A stretch of 64,000 nt of DNA from Echinarachnius parma (taxonomy: Eukaryota > Echinodermata > Echinoidea > Clypeasteroida > Echinarachniidae), in contig JBAMJV010008313.1 of NCBI GenBank assembly GCA_037951105.1, positions 62,001 through 126,000 of the forward strand. The letters are read 5' to 3'. The notes beneath the pieces were generated by a model. The model was not told the origin of the DNA. It ran no database searches and was given only the letters and a program-made list of their open reading frames with translations. A program made the translations under genes and the position numbers. Below are positions 40,301 through 58,926 of this stretch, in pieces (position 1 is the stretch's first letter; every line of letters begins with the position of its first letter).

Positions 40301-43300
40301 CAATAAACTGATTAGATTTTTGGGTCATGAGGTCAAAGGTCACATGGCTCATTATATATATGTAAAAATAGCTTGTAATTTGAAATCTCAAGAACTGAAT
40401 GTCAGATTTCAATCCAACTTGGTACCCGAGTGTATCTTAGGGAGCATTTGTAGTCATTAGATTTTGGGGTCATGATGTCAAAGGTCAAGGTCACAGGACT
40501 CATTTTGTAAAAATATCTCAAGAATCAGTTGACCAATAACCATCAAACTTGGTACCTATAATTTGAATTTTGGGGAGCTAATAAACTAATAAAATGTTGG
40601 GGTCATGAGGGCAAAGGTCAAGGTCACTTATATATAGCTCATAATTGTGATATGTCAAGATCTGATAGACAGATTACCATCAAAATTGAATTGACAGAAT
40701 TAATTAAGTGTATGTTAATTTGGGCTTGATATATATATAAATCGCGCAATGACGGAGGCATCATTTTCGACTGTGCGCAGTCGAAGATCCATCTAGTTTA
40801 TATTTCTTGTTCTCTTTTTCTTATTTTCTATTGTATTTGTATCTGCATTATAAATGTGCATATTATTATAGTATTCGACTACTTATTCTGATTATTAGTA
40901 GTTTTGAATAACTTTGTAGAACTCTTTATTTTTAATGGACCCTGTTGGTCCTTATTCTCTTTTACTACAATATTTGTTTTCTTTTATTTCAATTTCCTAA
41001 TTTCCCCATGTGTGCTTGTTTCTCCAAATTTTAGGTAATAATTGATCAAATATTTTATTATGTAGTAAGTTTGTTTTGTTTGTTAAATTGTTTTTTTGTT
41101 CTGCTTTGCTTGACCAGGTAGGAGGTCCTATATGGGCAGACCCCATCCACGACACCACCTTTGTGAAACGCATCATCTCACACATAGACTCCCACCCGGA
41201 GAGGTTCAAATATAAAGACAGGATGAAGGGCATGATGACCGTAATAAGTGAGGTGAGTGCTGACTGTATTACTTGTCGTTAGGTCAGGCAAACCTCTAGT
41301 AAAATGTCCCGCTTTCATCAGATTTTGTGAAGCATCTCTTTCTTGCTTATGTACGTGCACTGTGAGAGGTTCACTTTTTAAGATAAAAATGAAGAACATG
41401 ATGACCGGTGTTACGTGAGGTGAGTTCTGCATGTATTACTTGTTGCTAGGTTAAGCAAGCCCATAAGGTGAGGTATAAATCAACTATAGGCAAAAAGCGG
41501 TATAAAAGACATCCTCATAGCTGCCAAGTCTCCCTGATTTTGCAGGAGACGCCCTGAAATTAGACCAAGATTGATGCATGATCAGATTTCATCCCATCAG
41601 CCAATCTCCCTGTTTAATGAAATAGTATTGTCCCTAAATCTTCCCGATTGTTGTTGTATTTCAATGTTGGTAGCTCTGTCAAAGGCCAATCAATGCTTTA
41701 CAGCAGCTTAAGATTTCAGAGAGCCTTCAGGTACTTGACGACTTCTGCAAAAGGAGCTGATGCACACGTTTCGTCAAGGATAGAACCTCGTGAAAATATT
41801 TTGTTTGTGCTTCTCAGGGGTCGTAATGTAAAGAGTTGCACATTTAAAATTGTTCTTATTTTTCTTGTTTCTCAGGAGTTGCAAGACTGTCCACTTTATC
41901 ACATCACAAGCAATCTCTGTCACGTTCTACACTGCGAGTGTCCCTCTCAAGAAAAGTTTCGGTCAGCCATCTTGAATGCCGGGTACCGCGTCTCCATTTC
42001 GCATTCCTCTGCGGAATCCATCAAGACTGATGCCCCACCTAGTGTTATCTGGGATATTCTCAGGGAATGGGTAAGTCAAGTTTTCACACTAACTTTTTAT
42101 CTACTTGCCTGTTTGGGCAAGTAAAATCATTTTCACATTTTACTTTTGTGAAACAAAAGTTAAATTAATGATGCGAAGTAGCTTGATTTGCCTGACAAAT
42201 TTCGTACTTGTTTCTAGATGAGATTTATACGTAAGGAATTGCATTTCTGTTGTTCTTGAATAGAAATATTACTTGCCCAATCTGGCAGCCAAACTAAACT
42301 ATTTATGATCATTATTTTATTTACTGGACATCATAGAATTTATTTAGTTAATTCGTTTATGTCTGTTGTGCTTATGAAAGCATCGTTATATTCCCCAACC
42401 AGGTGAAGGATCACCCAGTTAGTGAGAAGCTTTTGACAGCCAACAGTCCTGCAGCAACCATCCTCGGCAAGAAACCAAGAACCCAGAACTTTTCTAGGGT
42501 CCTTTATAGACATTTTGCATGCTAAATTGCCTTGAACCCCTGGTGGTTTTTTTTTCACTATTAATTTCTTTGTGACTTTTCTGATTAGGTGAAGGATCAC
42601 CCAGCGAGTGAGAAGCGTCTTGTCAGCCACTCAGCCAATTAGTCTTGCAGTAAACAATCCTTAGCAAGAAGCCAACCATCAAAGTCAACGTCTCAAAGTC
42701 TCGCCCCGTCACATATCTTTTGTTTGTATTTAAAAACAGATCAGATCTAATTCTCTGATAATTGTGACTAGAGTCAACTGTGGCACTCTGAGGGTTAAAG
42801 GTTGGTTTTGCTAATATGAAAGTGTTGTTATATTCCCCTACCAGGTGAAGGATCACCCAGTGAGTGAGAAGCGTCTGTCGGCCAACAGTCCTGCAGCGAC
42901 CATCCTCGGCAAGGAACCAACCATCAACGTGAACTTCCCAGTATCACCCTAACTCTTATAGATTTATTGTTTGCATTTAGGAACAAATCAGCAGATTTAA
43001 TTCTATGATATTTGTGACATACCGTGCTTATGAAAGCATTGTTATCTTCCCCAATCAGGTCAAGGATCACCCAGTGAGTGAGAAGTGTCTGTCGGCCAAC
43101 AGTCCTGCAGCAACCATCCTCAGCAAGGAGCCAACCATCAAAGTCAACTTCTAATCTCACCCCGACGCAGTCCCCAAGTCCAGGAACCTCGGCCGATTCA
43201 TGGAGAACCAATACATTTTCTTGTGTCCCTTTTGTATGCTAAATTACAAATTCAAATTACAAATTCTATTTGTAACTTTCCCAATCAGGTGAAAGATCAC

Positions 43301-46014
43301 CCAGTGAGTGAGAAGCGTCTGTCGGCCAACAGTCCTGCAGCGACCATCCTCAGCAAGGAGCCAACCATCAAAGTGAACTTCCAGTCTCACCCCGACGCAG
43401 TCCCCAAGTCCAGGAACCTCGTCCGATTCCCGGAGAACCCAGAACCAAACTGGGGGCCCAAGGCCAGGGCAAGAATGACGTAAGTAGAATCCATAGTTTA
43501 GTCTGAAAGAGATTTTAGTGGGTCCCATTATTATACATATAATTTCAGAAATTGCAGGATGTTTTCTAGACGCCTTAAGTTTTAATGATTTGTCTTGATA
43601 GTCTTGATATCTTGATAAAAATTAGTGTTTGGTGTAGACAAAACTAATACATGAAATTGCCTTTTTCTTGTTTTGGGGTGGTATTACTTCCTGATTGTCA
43701 TTTTTATTTCATGTGGTTTGTAGATTCTGAATTATCCAGTTATGACAATTATTTCAAATCGCAACCTTTTGGTGGCTTCTGTTCAAACTCTCATTATTTT
43801 CTCTTTACATATTATTTGAAGGGCAGGAAATGAAACCCTAGAGGACAAGAGGAAGAGACTGCAGGGCAAACGAACCAAGAGGAAAGGAGACGGATCAGAA
43901 AAAGCCGAAAATAAACAGGTATTGTCCATCATAGCTCCAGGGGTAGTTAGTGCACGCTCCAATGATGTGGCGGGCGGTACTGGTCGCCTTCGGGGGTCAG
44001 TCAAAACAGATGATAGTGGTCTAAAAAACATTGATTATTCTCATTATTACTGATATGGAAGAGGAAATAAACAACAATAAACATATTTTCGTCCTATTTT
44101 CTTTGATTTCATTCCTTTTATGGTCGATATTTGTCTAAATCAATGCTTTTTATGCACTCCCATTGGATTTCACTTATGTAATTTTAGTACAACATGCATT
44201 CTTCATAGACTAGGCCGGTTATTTTATAAACCAGGATATGCACCCGATCTGGAACTGGCACATTTAAAAAGAAAATTGGTGTGTTTTCAAGACCAGAACG
44301 TCAATGACGTAGCGCTCATCCGCCATCTCGCAACATCAAATATCGCAAATTTCATGTGGTACACTTTTCAACTGGTCAAAAAATAAAAATTTGATGCCCT
44401 GGAAGGGACATGGGAAAAAATAAAAAAATAAAAAAATAAATTAAAAAAATCAAAATAAAAATAAAAATAAATAAAATAAAAAACAAAAACAAACAAAACA
44501 AACAAACAAACAAAAAAAAAAAATAAAAAAAAAATAAAAAAATAAAAATAAAAATAGAAAAATAAATAAAAATTAAATTAAAACAAATTTAAAAAATTAA
44601 AAAATTAAAAATTTACCATAATTAATGAATGGAGAAAAATTTCAAAATTCTGTGTAGCAGTTTAGTGTACCAAAGTTAGCTCTACCAGATAAAGCAAACC
44701 AAATCAAAATCGGTCGAGAAATGAAGAAGAAGCATTTTTTGTGATTTCTAATAATTTGCATAAATTACCATAGATAATGAATTTCATGAATCTGTATAGA
44801 AGTTTGAAATCCCCCTCTTAGCCCTATCTTATGAAACCTAGCCCTATTAGATAAACCAAACAGAATGAAAATCGGTCGAGAAATGAAGGAGAAGAAGCAT
44901 TTTTTGTGATTTCTGGAATAAATTTGCATAAATTACCATAATTAATTAATGGAGAAAAATTTCAAAATTCTGTGTAGAAGTTTAGTGTACCAAAGTTAGC
45001 TCTACCAGATAAAGCAAACCAAATCAAAATCGGTCGAGAAATGAAGGAGAAGAAGCATTTTTTGTGATTTTTGGAATAAATTTGCATAAATTACCATAAT
45101 TAATTAATGGAGAAAAATTTCAAAATTCTGTGTAGAAGTTTAGTGTACCAAAGTTAGCTCTACCAGATAAAGCAAACCAAATCAAAATCGGTCGAGAAAT
45201 GAAGGAGAAGAAGCATTTTTTGTGATTTTTGGAATAAATTTGCATAAATTACCATAATTAATTAATGGAGAAAAATTTCAAAATTCTGTGTAGAAGTTTA
45301 GTGTACCAAAGTTAGCTCTACCAGATAAAGCAAACCAAATCAAAATCGGTCGAGAAATGAAGGAGAAGAAGCATTTTTTGTGATTTTTGGAATAAATTTC
45401 CATAAATTACCATAATTAATTAATGGAGAAAAATTTCAAAATTCTGTGTAGAAGTTTAGTGTACCAAAGTTAGCTCTACCAGATAAAGCAAACCAAATCA
45501 AAATCGGTCAAGAAATGAAGGAGAAGAAGCATTTTTTGTGATTTCGAATAAATTTGCATAAATTAGCATATATAATGAATTTCACGATTCTGTGTAGAAG
45601 TTTTAAATCCCCCTCCTAGCCCTATCTTATGAAACAATCAGAATCAAAATCGGTTGAAAAATAACGAAGAAGAAGCATTTTGAAAATTGTGGACGGACGG
45701 ACGCCGGACGCAACGCCATGGCATAAGCTCATCGGGCCCTTCGGGCCGGATGAGCTAATCATCGGGCCCTTCGGGCCGGATGAGCTAAAAACGCAACCAG
45801 GACTCAATAGTGACAATCGGGAACTTGTGTGATCGACCAAACCGACTAGGGCTTACAACAACAAAAACAGCGCAGCGAGATTCTGTGAGACAATCCCTGA
45901 GCAAGTTAAAGAAGTTTTTTTATTATATGTTTCTCTTATATTTTCCAGATGAAACATGAGGAAACATCGGGGGAGGGCATTCAAGTGCAAGAGGATGAGC
46001 CTGGAACAAGATGA
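31399..46014 (+). CDS. TRMT1: tRNA guanine-26 N2-dimethyltransferase
   Basis: The enzyme uses S-adenosylmethionine to make m2,2G at position 26 of cytosolic and mitochondrial tRNAs. Inferred coding exons: 31399-31503, 31924-32087, 33030-33085, 33525-33637, 34103-34290, 35138-35363, 38185-38333, 38984-39064, 39697-39775, 41118-41252, 41876-42070, 43289-43479, 43822-43918, 45949-46014. All use GT/AG and stay in frame for 614 codons (human about 659). The first 49 residues are basic and contain no Asp or Glu, like a mitochondrial presequence; a second start, MADEED, lies at 31963. Landmarks are [11 protein letters not shown], the SAM loop [13 protein letters not shown] (152-164), acidic VANDFS, catalytic DLDPYG (225-230), and two zinc-ribbon CxxC pairs (C342/C345, C379/C382). 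The C-terminus is Lys/Arg-rich but lacks the CCCH finger of vertebrate TRMT1. Introns carry many transposons and decayed exon copies. The product is secure; the first exon is less so. Confidence 0.93.
32111..32445. mobile_element. MITE in TRMT1 intron 2
   Basis: About 60 bp at each end pair inverted: left has AGATTCACAATGAAGG then GTTTGTACAAACCATGG and GTCTACATCTATGGAGTGC; right has the same blocks inverted, ending GTGAATCCGGGTCCGGCCA. No ORF. Confidence 0.65.
33840..34065. repeat. GGCAAG/GTGGCCC-type dispersed repeat
   Basis: Contains GGTGGCCCAGGCGAGTAAAA and CCCATTCAGGCAAGTC phrases that recur at 35729-37632, 37792-38062, 42090-42320, 46080-46500 and near 60700-60850. Lies in TRMT1 intron 4. 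Ends not defined. Confidence 0.45.
34550..35065. repeat. minisatellite element with CCGTCC and AGGTCA
   Basis: Starts near GTCGAGCCCACCGAGGTGGA (a small hairpin), then CCGTCCGTCC. It continues with just over two tandem units of about 165 bp containing ACCAAACTTGATTGGTA and one or two GGTCAAAGGTCA direct repeats. The architecture parallels the Helitron-like elements but the unit sequence differs. In TRMT1 intron 5. Confidence 0.6.
35729..37632. mobile_element. hAT-like non-autonomous element
   Basis: It starts CAAGGCTCGACACTCAC and ends GTGAGTGTGGAGCCCTG (imperfect inverted termini), flanked by CCTAAGC on both sides (35722-35728, 37633-37639). Subterminal GGCCCGATCGGGCC and GGCCCGATAGGGCC palindromes lie at both ends. 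A 118-codon ORF (35876-36232) resembles no transposase I know. It fills most of TRMT1 intron 6. Confidence 0.65.
37792..38062. mobile_element. hAT-like MITE, 8-bp TSD GTTAACCC
   Basis: A 271-bp segment runs from AAACCTCCACACTAAC to GTGCTAGTGTCGAGCCCTG, flanked by perfect GTTAACCC (37784-37791, 38063-38070). It carries CTTGCCCGTTCGGGCAAG near the left end and a similar GGGCAACAGGGCAAG near the right. Right terminus matches the CAGGGCTCGACACT terminus of 35729-37632. Confidence 0.7.
38454..38735 (+). pseudogene. decayed copy of TRMT1 exon 7, split by MITE
   Basis: Bases 38454-38496 match the middle of exon 7 (GGACTTC(T/C)ATGTCAGGCTG onward) and 38664-38735 match its end and the following intron (GATCCAAAGTCAAATATTCA). 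The two halves are separated by the MITE at 38498-38658. A frame-changing insertion means it cannot encode the exon. Confidence 0.8.
38498..38658. mobile_element. MITE with CCCCGTTGCAGAAAG ends
   Basis: A 161-bp near-complete inverted repeat: CCCCGTTGCAGAAAG with TTGCAATCGATTG and TTGCAATTAATTGCAAGTC on the left, all inverted on the right. Relatives lie at 49389-49512, about 50270-50350 and 55430-55600. Confidence 0.8.
39958..40796 (+). mobile_element. Helitron-like (HINE-type) element 3
   Basis: It starts TATGCCTCCG after T and has the 5' stem ATGCCTC...GAGGCAT (39959-39987), ATGTTTTCGGGTTG and a long CCGTCC run. About four minisatellite units follow, with GGTCAAAGGTCA phrases. It ends with TTCGACTGTGCGCAGTCGAA, GATCCAT and CTAG before TTT. 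Inserted in TRMT1 intron 9. Confidence 0.65.
42090..42320. repeat. GGGCAAGTAAA-type dispersed repeat
   Basis: ACACTAACTTTTTATCTACTTGCC and following text are collinear with 37802-38020. Lies in TRMT1 intron 11, just upstream of the exon-copy array. Confidence 0.5.
42403..42525 (+). pseudogene. TRMT1 exon 12 copy 1 (decayed)
   Basis: After a good acceptor (TTCCCCAACCAG) the first 26 codons read like exon 12 (VKDHPVSEK then [11 protein letters not shown]). Sequence then diverges and reaches TAA at 42523. No donor is seen. If spliced it would act as an alternative terminal exon. Confidence 0.8.
42589..42700 (+). pseudogene. TRMT1 exon 12 copy 2 (decayed)
   Basis: Starts after TTCTGATTAG with GTGAAGGATCACCCAGCGAG. 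An indel after codon 11 shifts the frame and gives an early TAG near 42640. Homology continues through AAGCCAACCATCAAAGTCAA. Confidence 0.75.
42845..42955 (+). pseudogene. TRMT1 exon 12 copy 3 (decayed)
   Basis: Starts after TATTCCCCTACCAG. It keeps the frame for about 33 codons (through NFPVSP) and then a TAA. The second half of the exon is missing. Confidence 0.8.
43059..43215 (+). pseudogene. TRMT1 exon 12 copy 4 (decayed)
   Basis: Starts after TTCCCCAATCAG and is the closest full copy. A CAG codon of the real exon is TAA here (AACTTC-TAA-TCTCACC). Homology continues through CCCAAGTCCAGGAACCTCG, and then the donor end is lost. Confidence 0.85.
44397..44624 (+). repeat. A-rich low-complexity stretch
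   Basis: AAATAAAATAAAAA-type sequence in TRMT1 intron 13, directly before the 158-bp array. Confidence 0.8.
44625..45788. repeat. 158-bp tandem array with hairpin terminus
   Basis: ATGGAGAAAAATTTCAAAAT occurs at 44951, 45109, 45267 and 45425 (GGAG start) with an exact 158-bp period; more diverged units lie at each side. The array ends in GGACGGACGGACGCCGGACG and a hairpin (GCTCATCGGGCCC/GGGCCGGATGAGC), whose 30-bp arm unit is duplicated exactly (45729-45758, 45759-45788). A CCG-rich linker plus terminal hairpin resembles the Helitron-like elements. Confidence 0.8.
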
Positions 46015-46622
46015 CACCACTACAGCATCTCATGTCCAAGGAAGCCGCTATAGTCATTGGCAAATGCTGGAAGGGTAACTAGCCCGATCGGGCAAAAAGA
46101 AAGATCAAGACATTCAAAGCTTGATGGCCCGAAAACTAGAAAAAGGGTGGCCCCAAATAAAGCAAAACATTATAAAAATAGCTGGGTTTTGCCAAGTGGG
46201 GCAAGTAATAGTTTGTATCGGTGAATATTTGGTGGCCCCAGGCCAGCGGGCCGGTGTGATTATCGAGCCCAGCGTTTACAACTTTTCTGATGGCTCATAC
46301 CAAAGACTCGAAGAATGGAACTTAATGCGTTCTAGCCATGTCCCTCAGAATAGTGAAGTTCAACTTACAGTGCTACCAGAGGACTAACCCTCATAATTGG
46401 ATGACTCTAAAAATTGGTTGCCTTGTTGCCTGTCGGGCAAGTAGGAACATGACATTAAAGAGATTTTGGTGGCTTCCTGCCAGCAGGCCAATGCTAACTT
46501 GAGCCCAGGAAATTAATTCATGTTTATTGTTGATGTACACATAAGAAATGTATGATATCAGTGCAAGTAGCACTTACTAGGTAATGAACTATCACATCTT
46601 CAACTGTTCAATTCCCAGGCAA
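46015..46622. other. TRMT1 3' end and dispersed repeat
   Basis: An AATAAA at 46156-46161 could be the TRMT1 polyadenylation signal, but it lies within a GGCCC/GGGCAAG dispersed repeat (46080-46500), so this is uncertain. Confidence 0.35.
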
Positions 46623-47520
46623 AAACTGCACTTCCCCTTTGCACTTATTTGATGGAGCTGAAAGTAATTTTTTTTTTAGTTTAAGGCTCCCTAAATATCA
46701 ATGGTTATTGCTTTTCTAGTGCTATTACATTATTGTAATGATACTTTATTGTAAACTTAAACTGCACAATTATGTTTAATAGTCACAATATACCAAAGAT
46801 AATTCTATTATAGACATTATTTTCAGATGGGAAAGAAATTATGTGGTGATTTGAACACCCTAATTGTGAATTTGAGAAAAACTGTACTTCCCCTTGCACT
46901 GATTTGATGGAGCTGAAAGTATTTTGCTAAGTTAAAGGGATCTAGTAACTTTGTTGACATGTGCAAAAAATGATGAATGGTTGATGCAATGTATATTATT
47001 TGTTATCTTATATGTCCACAGGGTATTGTGTGAAAATTTCAAGTCAAATGGACATTGCATGGCCAAGAAATGAGCGAAAATGCAAAGTGATATTCAATAA
47101 CTCACTGCACTCACTTTGTACACAGAAGAAAAACTCGCCCGGAGTTTTTCTTATCTGAATACTTCGATCGTACATATCTTTGTAACGAAAGGGAAATTTG
47201 AAAAACCGAAACCTGTCCCATGATTTTATTGTTAATCCGAATACAACAAGGTATGAGGGAACCGCTAGAATGAACAATTTATTTTGAGGATTTTGGACAA
47301 TGTTACTTAATTCCCTTTAAGGCTCCCTAAATATCAATGGTTATTGCTTTTCTAGTGCTATTACATTATTGTAATGATACTTTGTTGTAAACATAAACTA
47401 CACAATTATGTTTAATAGTCACAATATACCAAAGATAATTCTATTATAGACATTATTTTCAGATGGTAAAGAAATTATATGGTGATTTGAACACCTTAAT
47501 TGTGAATTTGAGAATTTTTT
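46623..47520 (+). repeat. interleaved local duplications
   Basis: A block of about 195 bp starting TTTAAGGCTCCCTAAATATC occurs at 46680-46876 and 47320-47515. A smaller block (ACTTCCCCTT, GCACTTATTTGATGGAGCTGAAAGT) occurs near 46630 and 46885. Both lie downstream of TRMT1. Confidence 0.75.
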
Positions 47521-48050
47521 TTGTTTTAATTAGCATCAAACTTCCATTTTATATGTACATTATAACAAAATCATAAACCCAAATTTTAAAAAATTCTTGT
47601 AGTTCCTCTGGTACTTTGTTCTTCTTCTGTAATCGTCATTGAAGAGATTGAACATCAGAAACAGTAGTATGCATCATCATCAGAATCTTTTTAGAAATAC
47701 AAATACCAGATATTATCCCAAGAGTGGTACATATATTGATGCAGTTTGTGTGAGGGATACAGCAACTTGGAACATCTGATAAGATATGGAATAGATTGAT
47801 TATATTCTAGTCTTAGAATTAAAAAAAAAAACGACCAGAAGGACTTCCAGTAATCAAGAAATTATGAGATTTCAAGCAACTTTTATTTTTCTTCTTCAGA
47901 TTTGAATATGCTATATTTGTTGCTGGTTATGTAAAGAAATATAGAGACATGTTTTGATAGCAAACTTTTATTTATACCAGAAAACTTCCTTTCTTCACTG
48001 TTGTGTGTGTGAGATGAGATGGATCCAAATGTATGTGTTGTATTGGAATG
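47521..48050. other. intergenic, no feature seen
   Basis: AT-rich with no supportable ORF. Confidence 0.4.
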
Positions 48051-48616
48051 CAATCAGTCTTCCAATGGTCTATGGGCATGTTTGGTTAACCTACTATTCC
48101 CTGCTGGATTTGCCATCCCAGTGGACCCAGCAAGTTCCTATAGTCAATGGGTACATGTAATGTAGAATAATTATGCTGGCAAATATAATGTGACTTTTTA
48201 CTTCATAGTCATCCAAGTAAACATCTTGCCACTGCATGCATCCACTTTTTACAACTGAATCTACTTTCTACACTCCAATACAAGGTTATTATAGAGTGGT
48301 GAAGTGTGACATCATGAATGATTTTATTTTATGCAATCAGTCTTCCAATGGTCTATGGGCATGTTTGGTTAACCTACTATTCCCTGCTGGATTTGCCATC
48401 CCAGTGGACCCAGCAAGTTCCTATAGTCAATGGGTACATGTAATGTAGAATAATTATGCTGGCAAATATAATGTGACTTTTTACTTCATAGTCATCCAAG
48501 TAAACATCTTGCCACTGCATGCATCCACTTTTTACAACTGAATCTACTTTCTACACTCCAATACAAGGTTATTATAGAGTGGTGAAGTGTGACATCATGA
48601 ATGATTTTATTTTATT
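48051..48616 (+). repeat. 283-bp perfect-looking tandem duplication
   Basis: CAATCAGTCTTCCAATGGTC at 48051 recurs at 48334 and the following 280 bases look identical, so the duplication is recent or an assembly duplication. Confidence 0.85.
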
Positions 48617-49388
48617 TCAATAGGAAATCAAGTGTTATTTTGCTCTAGTTCATGTTTTGAACCAGAGCAAAATAACACTGATTTCTTATTGAAATACAAT
48701 TCATTCTGATGGGCATATCTCAGCCAATACTTAACATATTCAATTGATTTTAAACATTTGGGCATTATTTTGTATGCTTTTTCGGAAAATGAAGTTCAAA
48801 TTGAGAAATTTTAAAAATAGAGGTTTATGTCACAGCTTCGGTTCTCTATATTTCTCATCTTGTCATGTACAGTGGAACCTCAATATAAAGAGCTCGTGAT
48901 ATATAACCAAACGCTGTTATAACGAGGTGATTTTGCTGGTCCCAGCCCCTTATACAGTGGAACCTCTTTATAATGAGCTCTGTTATAACAAGGTAATTTC
49001 ACAGGTCCAGGTTCTGGATGTATTTCTGACATACAATGCGGTAAATTCAATGGACCCAACATGCTGGTTATCATGAGGTTTCACTGTACATGTATTCTTT
49101 TGTTTGTTTTTTACCCTGATAAAGCAAGGTCATTATCATGGTCCGAATTACTGTACCTCATTATAAAGAGTTTCCACTGTAACACCACACCAATATCCAT
49201 CATCCATCCCCAAGTCGCACATATTTGCCTTATCACACAACACAACACACCACCTAAAACTACACCAGATTCAGATTGGATACTCATACACGTAATAAAG
49301 TGGAACCTCCCTATAAAACCCTCTTTAAAAAGGGCGATTTTACCCGTTCTAGCTCTTTTTTTAAAACCCTGATATAACAGGATAATTG
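48617..49388. repeat. pogo-like terminal-repeat fragments
   Basis: CAGTGGAACCTC followed by TATAA(A/T)GAG or the inverse TTATAATGAGGTTCCACTG occurs repeatedly at about 48870, 48955, 49080, 49160 and 49300. Similar phrases lie at 33165, 49660, 52695 and 52830. These resemble ends of pogo/Tigger-like elements; no transposase is seen. Confidence 0.5.
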
Positions 49389-49512
49389 TCCTGGGGGTGT
49401 TGCATTGTGATTATTCGCAAGTCAGAAAATGCACCTAAATGCGCAAATCTGATTGGTTCATGAGCGCGAGTTTTCTGAATTGCAATTAATCGTAACTATT
49501 AATGCAACACCC
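49389..49512. mobile_element. MITE of GTTGCA family
   Basis: CTGGGGGTGTTGCATTGTGA at the left pairs with TAATGCAACACCCTCCTGG at the right, with CAAGTCAGAAAA / TTTTCTGAATTG inside. Same family as 38498-38658. Confidence 0.6.
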
Positions 49513-50597
49513 TCCTGGACCCCATGTACATGTAACAAGGTTCCACAACAGTGGAATTGAGACGATGGAAATTACCTAGCTATATAAACAAAAACAATAT
49601 TTAGAGCTGGGGTCAACAAAATTACCTCATTATAAGAGGGTTCGTCATAAAGCTCTTTATAATGAGGTTCCACTCTGTACCTCAAATTATAGCTAATACT
49701 AGCAGAATGGTCTAAATTCCCATCAGAATGATGAATTTCAAGTCCAGTGACAAAAATACACTGGGGCTTGGGGCGAATTCGCCCCCAAAATGCCAAAAAA
49801 AGCCCCCGAAAATGTGTATAAAGTTAATTGCAAATCAAATTTTGGAGTGTTATTTTCATGCAGGCAAACTTGAAAAGTAGCCACCGAAAATTTGTTTTTA
49901 TTTTTTCAACCCATGGATGAAATTCAACAAACTTTTGCTCATACCAAATTTAATCTAGAATGGTTGAATTTAGATCATAGACTGGAGAAACTGACATTAG
50001 AGAAGAAAAGTTTTATCCAGGGTAAAATTCCCTCTACTGATGAGAATTCAGACCAATGATGTAATGTACCATGTAGCGAGTGGGGTATGCCCAAATGAGC
50101 GACACTTGGCTCGTCTTTGTGTGCTTCATATTCAGAGATGCCAACACTCCCCTATTTGTGGAAGATTATTTCCCATTAGGCTGTATGCAATTGAAATAGA
50201 CTTAATGTCGACACTGCTTAATGTATGTAAATGTTATTTGTGTTGGGTGAACAATGTATATGTGACTGTGGCCTCGTTGCACAAAGAGTTGTAATCGATT
50301 GCAATTAATTGTAAGTCCGAAAATATGCACATTTGAACCCATCAGGTTTGGTCAAATGATAAAATCCTACCCTTCAACAAGAATGAAATGTTACCGAATT
50401 AGGCGGACACCACTGTAAAAGGAATTTAGGTAGAAAATTAGAATTCTTTATCTGATAAATTTCAATTCCATGCATTTTATATGTGGCGGTGGGTTAAGCC
50501 AAATGCACACAGAGCCGACTCGACCTGATCCAAATTTAGGTAGAATAAGATATCTTTATCTGATTAATTTCAATTGCATGCATTATGTGGCGGTGGG
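49513..50597. other. intergenic, repeat fragments
   Basis: Holds another pogo-like fragment (49655-49680) and a GGGGCTTGGGGCGAATTCGCC segment. A partial GTTGCA-family MITE lies at about 50270-50350, followed by a short duplication of TGTGGCGGTGGGTTAAGCCA (50483, 50585). No gene. Confidence 0.45.
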
Positions 50598-50826
50598 TTA
50601 AGCCAAATGCACACAAAGCCGACTCGTCCCGATCGACTTGTTGTTTTCAGTCAGATTGGGTCCGTGTGTATAGCCTCCGGACTCCCATATTGGTAATTGG
50701 AAGCCAGTCGAAAGTCAGTCAGGGCCAATTCAACACATTGAATCGACTCCGACTGATTGGGCTAGACTCTAGCCCGACTGAAAACCAGTCGGATCAGGTT
50801 GAGTTTGCTCTGTGCGCATTGGGCTT
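50598..50826. mobile_element. MITE, AAGCCAAATGCACAC ends
   Basis: AAGCCAAATGCACACAAAGC at the left pairs with the inverse of GCTCTGTGCGCATTGGGCTT at the right. Inner arms include TTTTCAGTC/GACTGAAAA. The 95-codon ORF across it is fortuitous. Confidence 0.65.
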
Positions 50827-50919
50827 TACATTACAACTTCTTCCACTACTCGCTATTATTCCAGCACAATAGACACAACACAACATTCCAGACAAGCAGT
50901 TATTTGCGATTTATATCAT

Positions 50920-50925
50920 TTTATT
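50920..50925 (-). terminator. RPL10 polyadenylation signal
   Basis: AATAAA on the minus strand, about 250 bases after the RPL10 stop codon, predicting a short 3' UTR ending near 50900. Confidence 0.65.
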
Positions 50926-51174
50926 CAGAATTCATTCTTCTGCTGTGATGTCTCAAAAGAGAAATGTAAATGGGCATGCGGCAAGTCTGTAATTTCACAA
51001 TCGCACGATCTTGAAGGATGCCTCGATCTCTTGTCGCTAGTCTCTGGTTGGGTGTTCTGTATATTTGAGCACTGCGGGCCCTAGTTTGGGCCTTTCAGTA
51101 AGTGTGTGGGAACTGTGAAGCGCGTTGAAATGACACACGTAGCTGGTTCTGCAAGTGACGTCCGAGCGGTCACT

Positions 51175-58926
<7,752 letters not shown>

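Noticed and set aside
41501-41670. Segment with ATCTTCCCGATTGTTG as a third snoRNA copy
   Set aside because: It shares only the flanking repeat (inverted) with the RPL10 snoRNA blocks; no C or D boxes with a closing stem are present.
44120-44386. 88-codon ORF in TRMT1 intron 13
   Set aside because: No family features, no upstream signals on its own and it abuts an A-rich repeat.
50585-50872. 95-codon ORF near the RPL10 3' end
   Set aside because: Lies across an inverted-repeat MITE; its frame follows the repeat arms.
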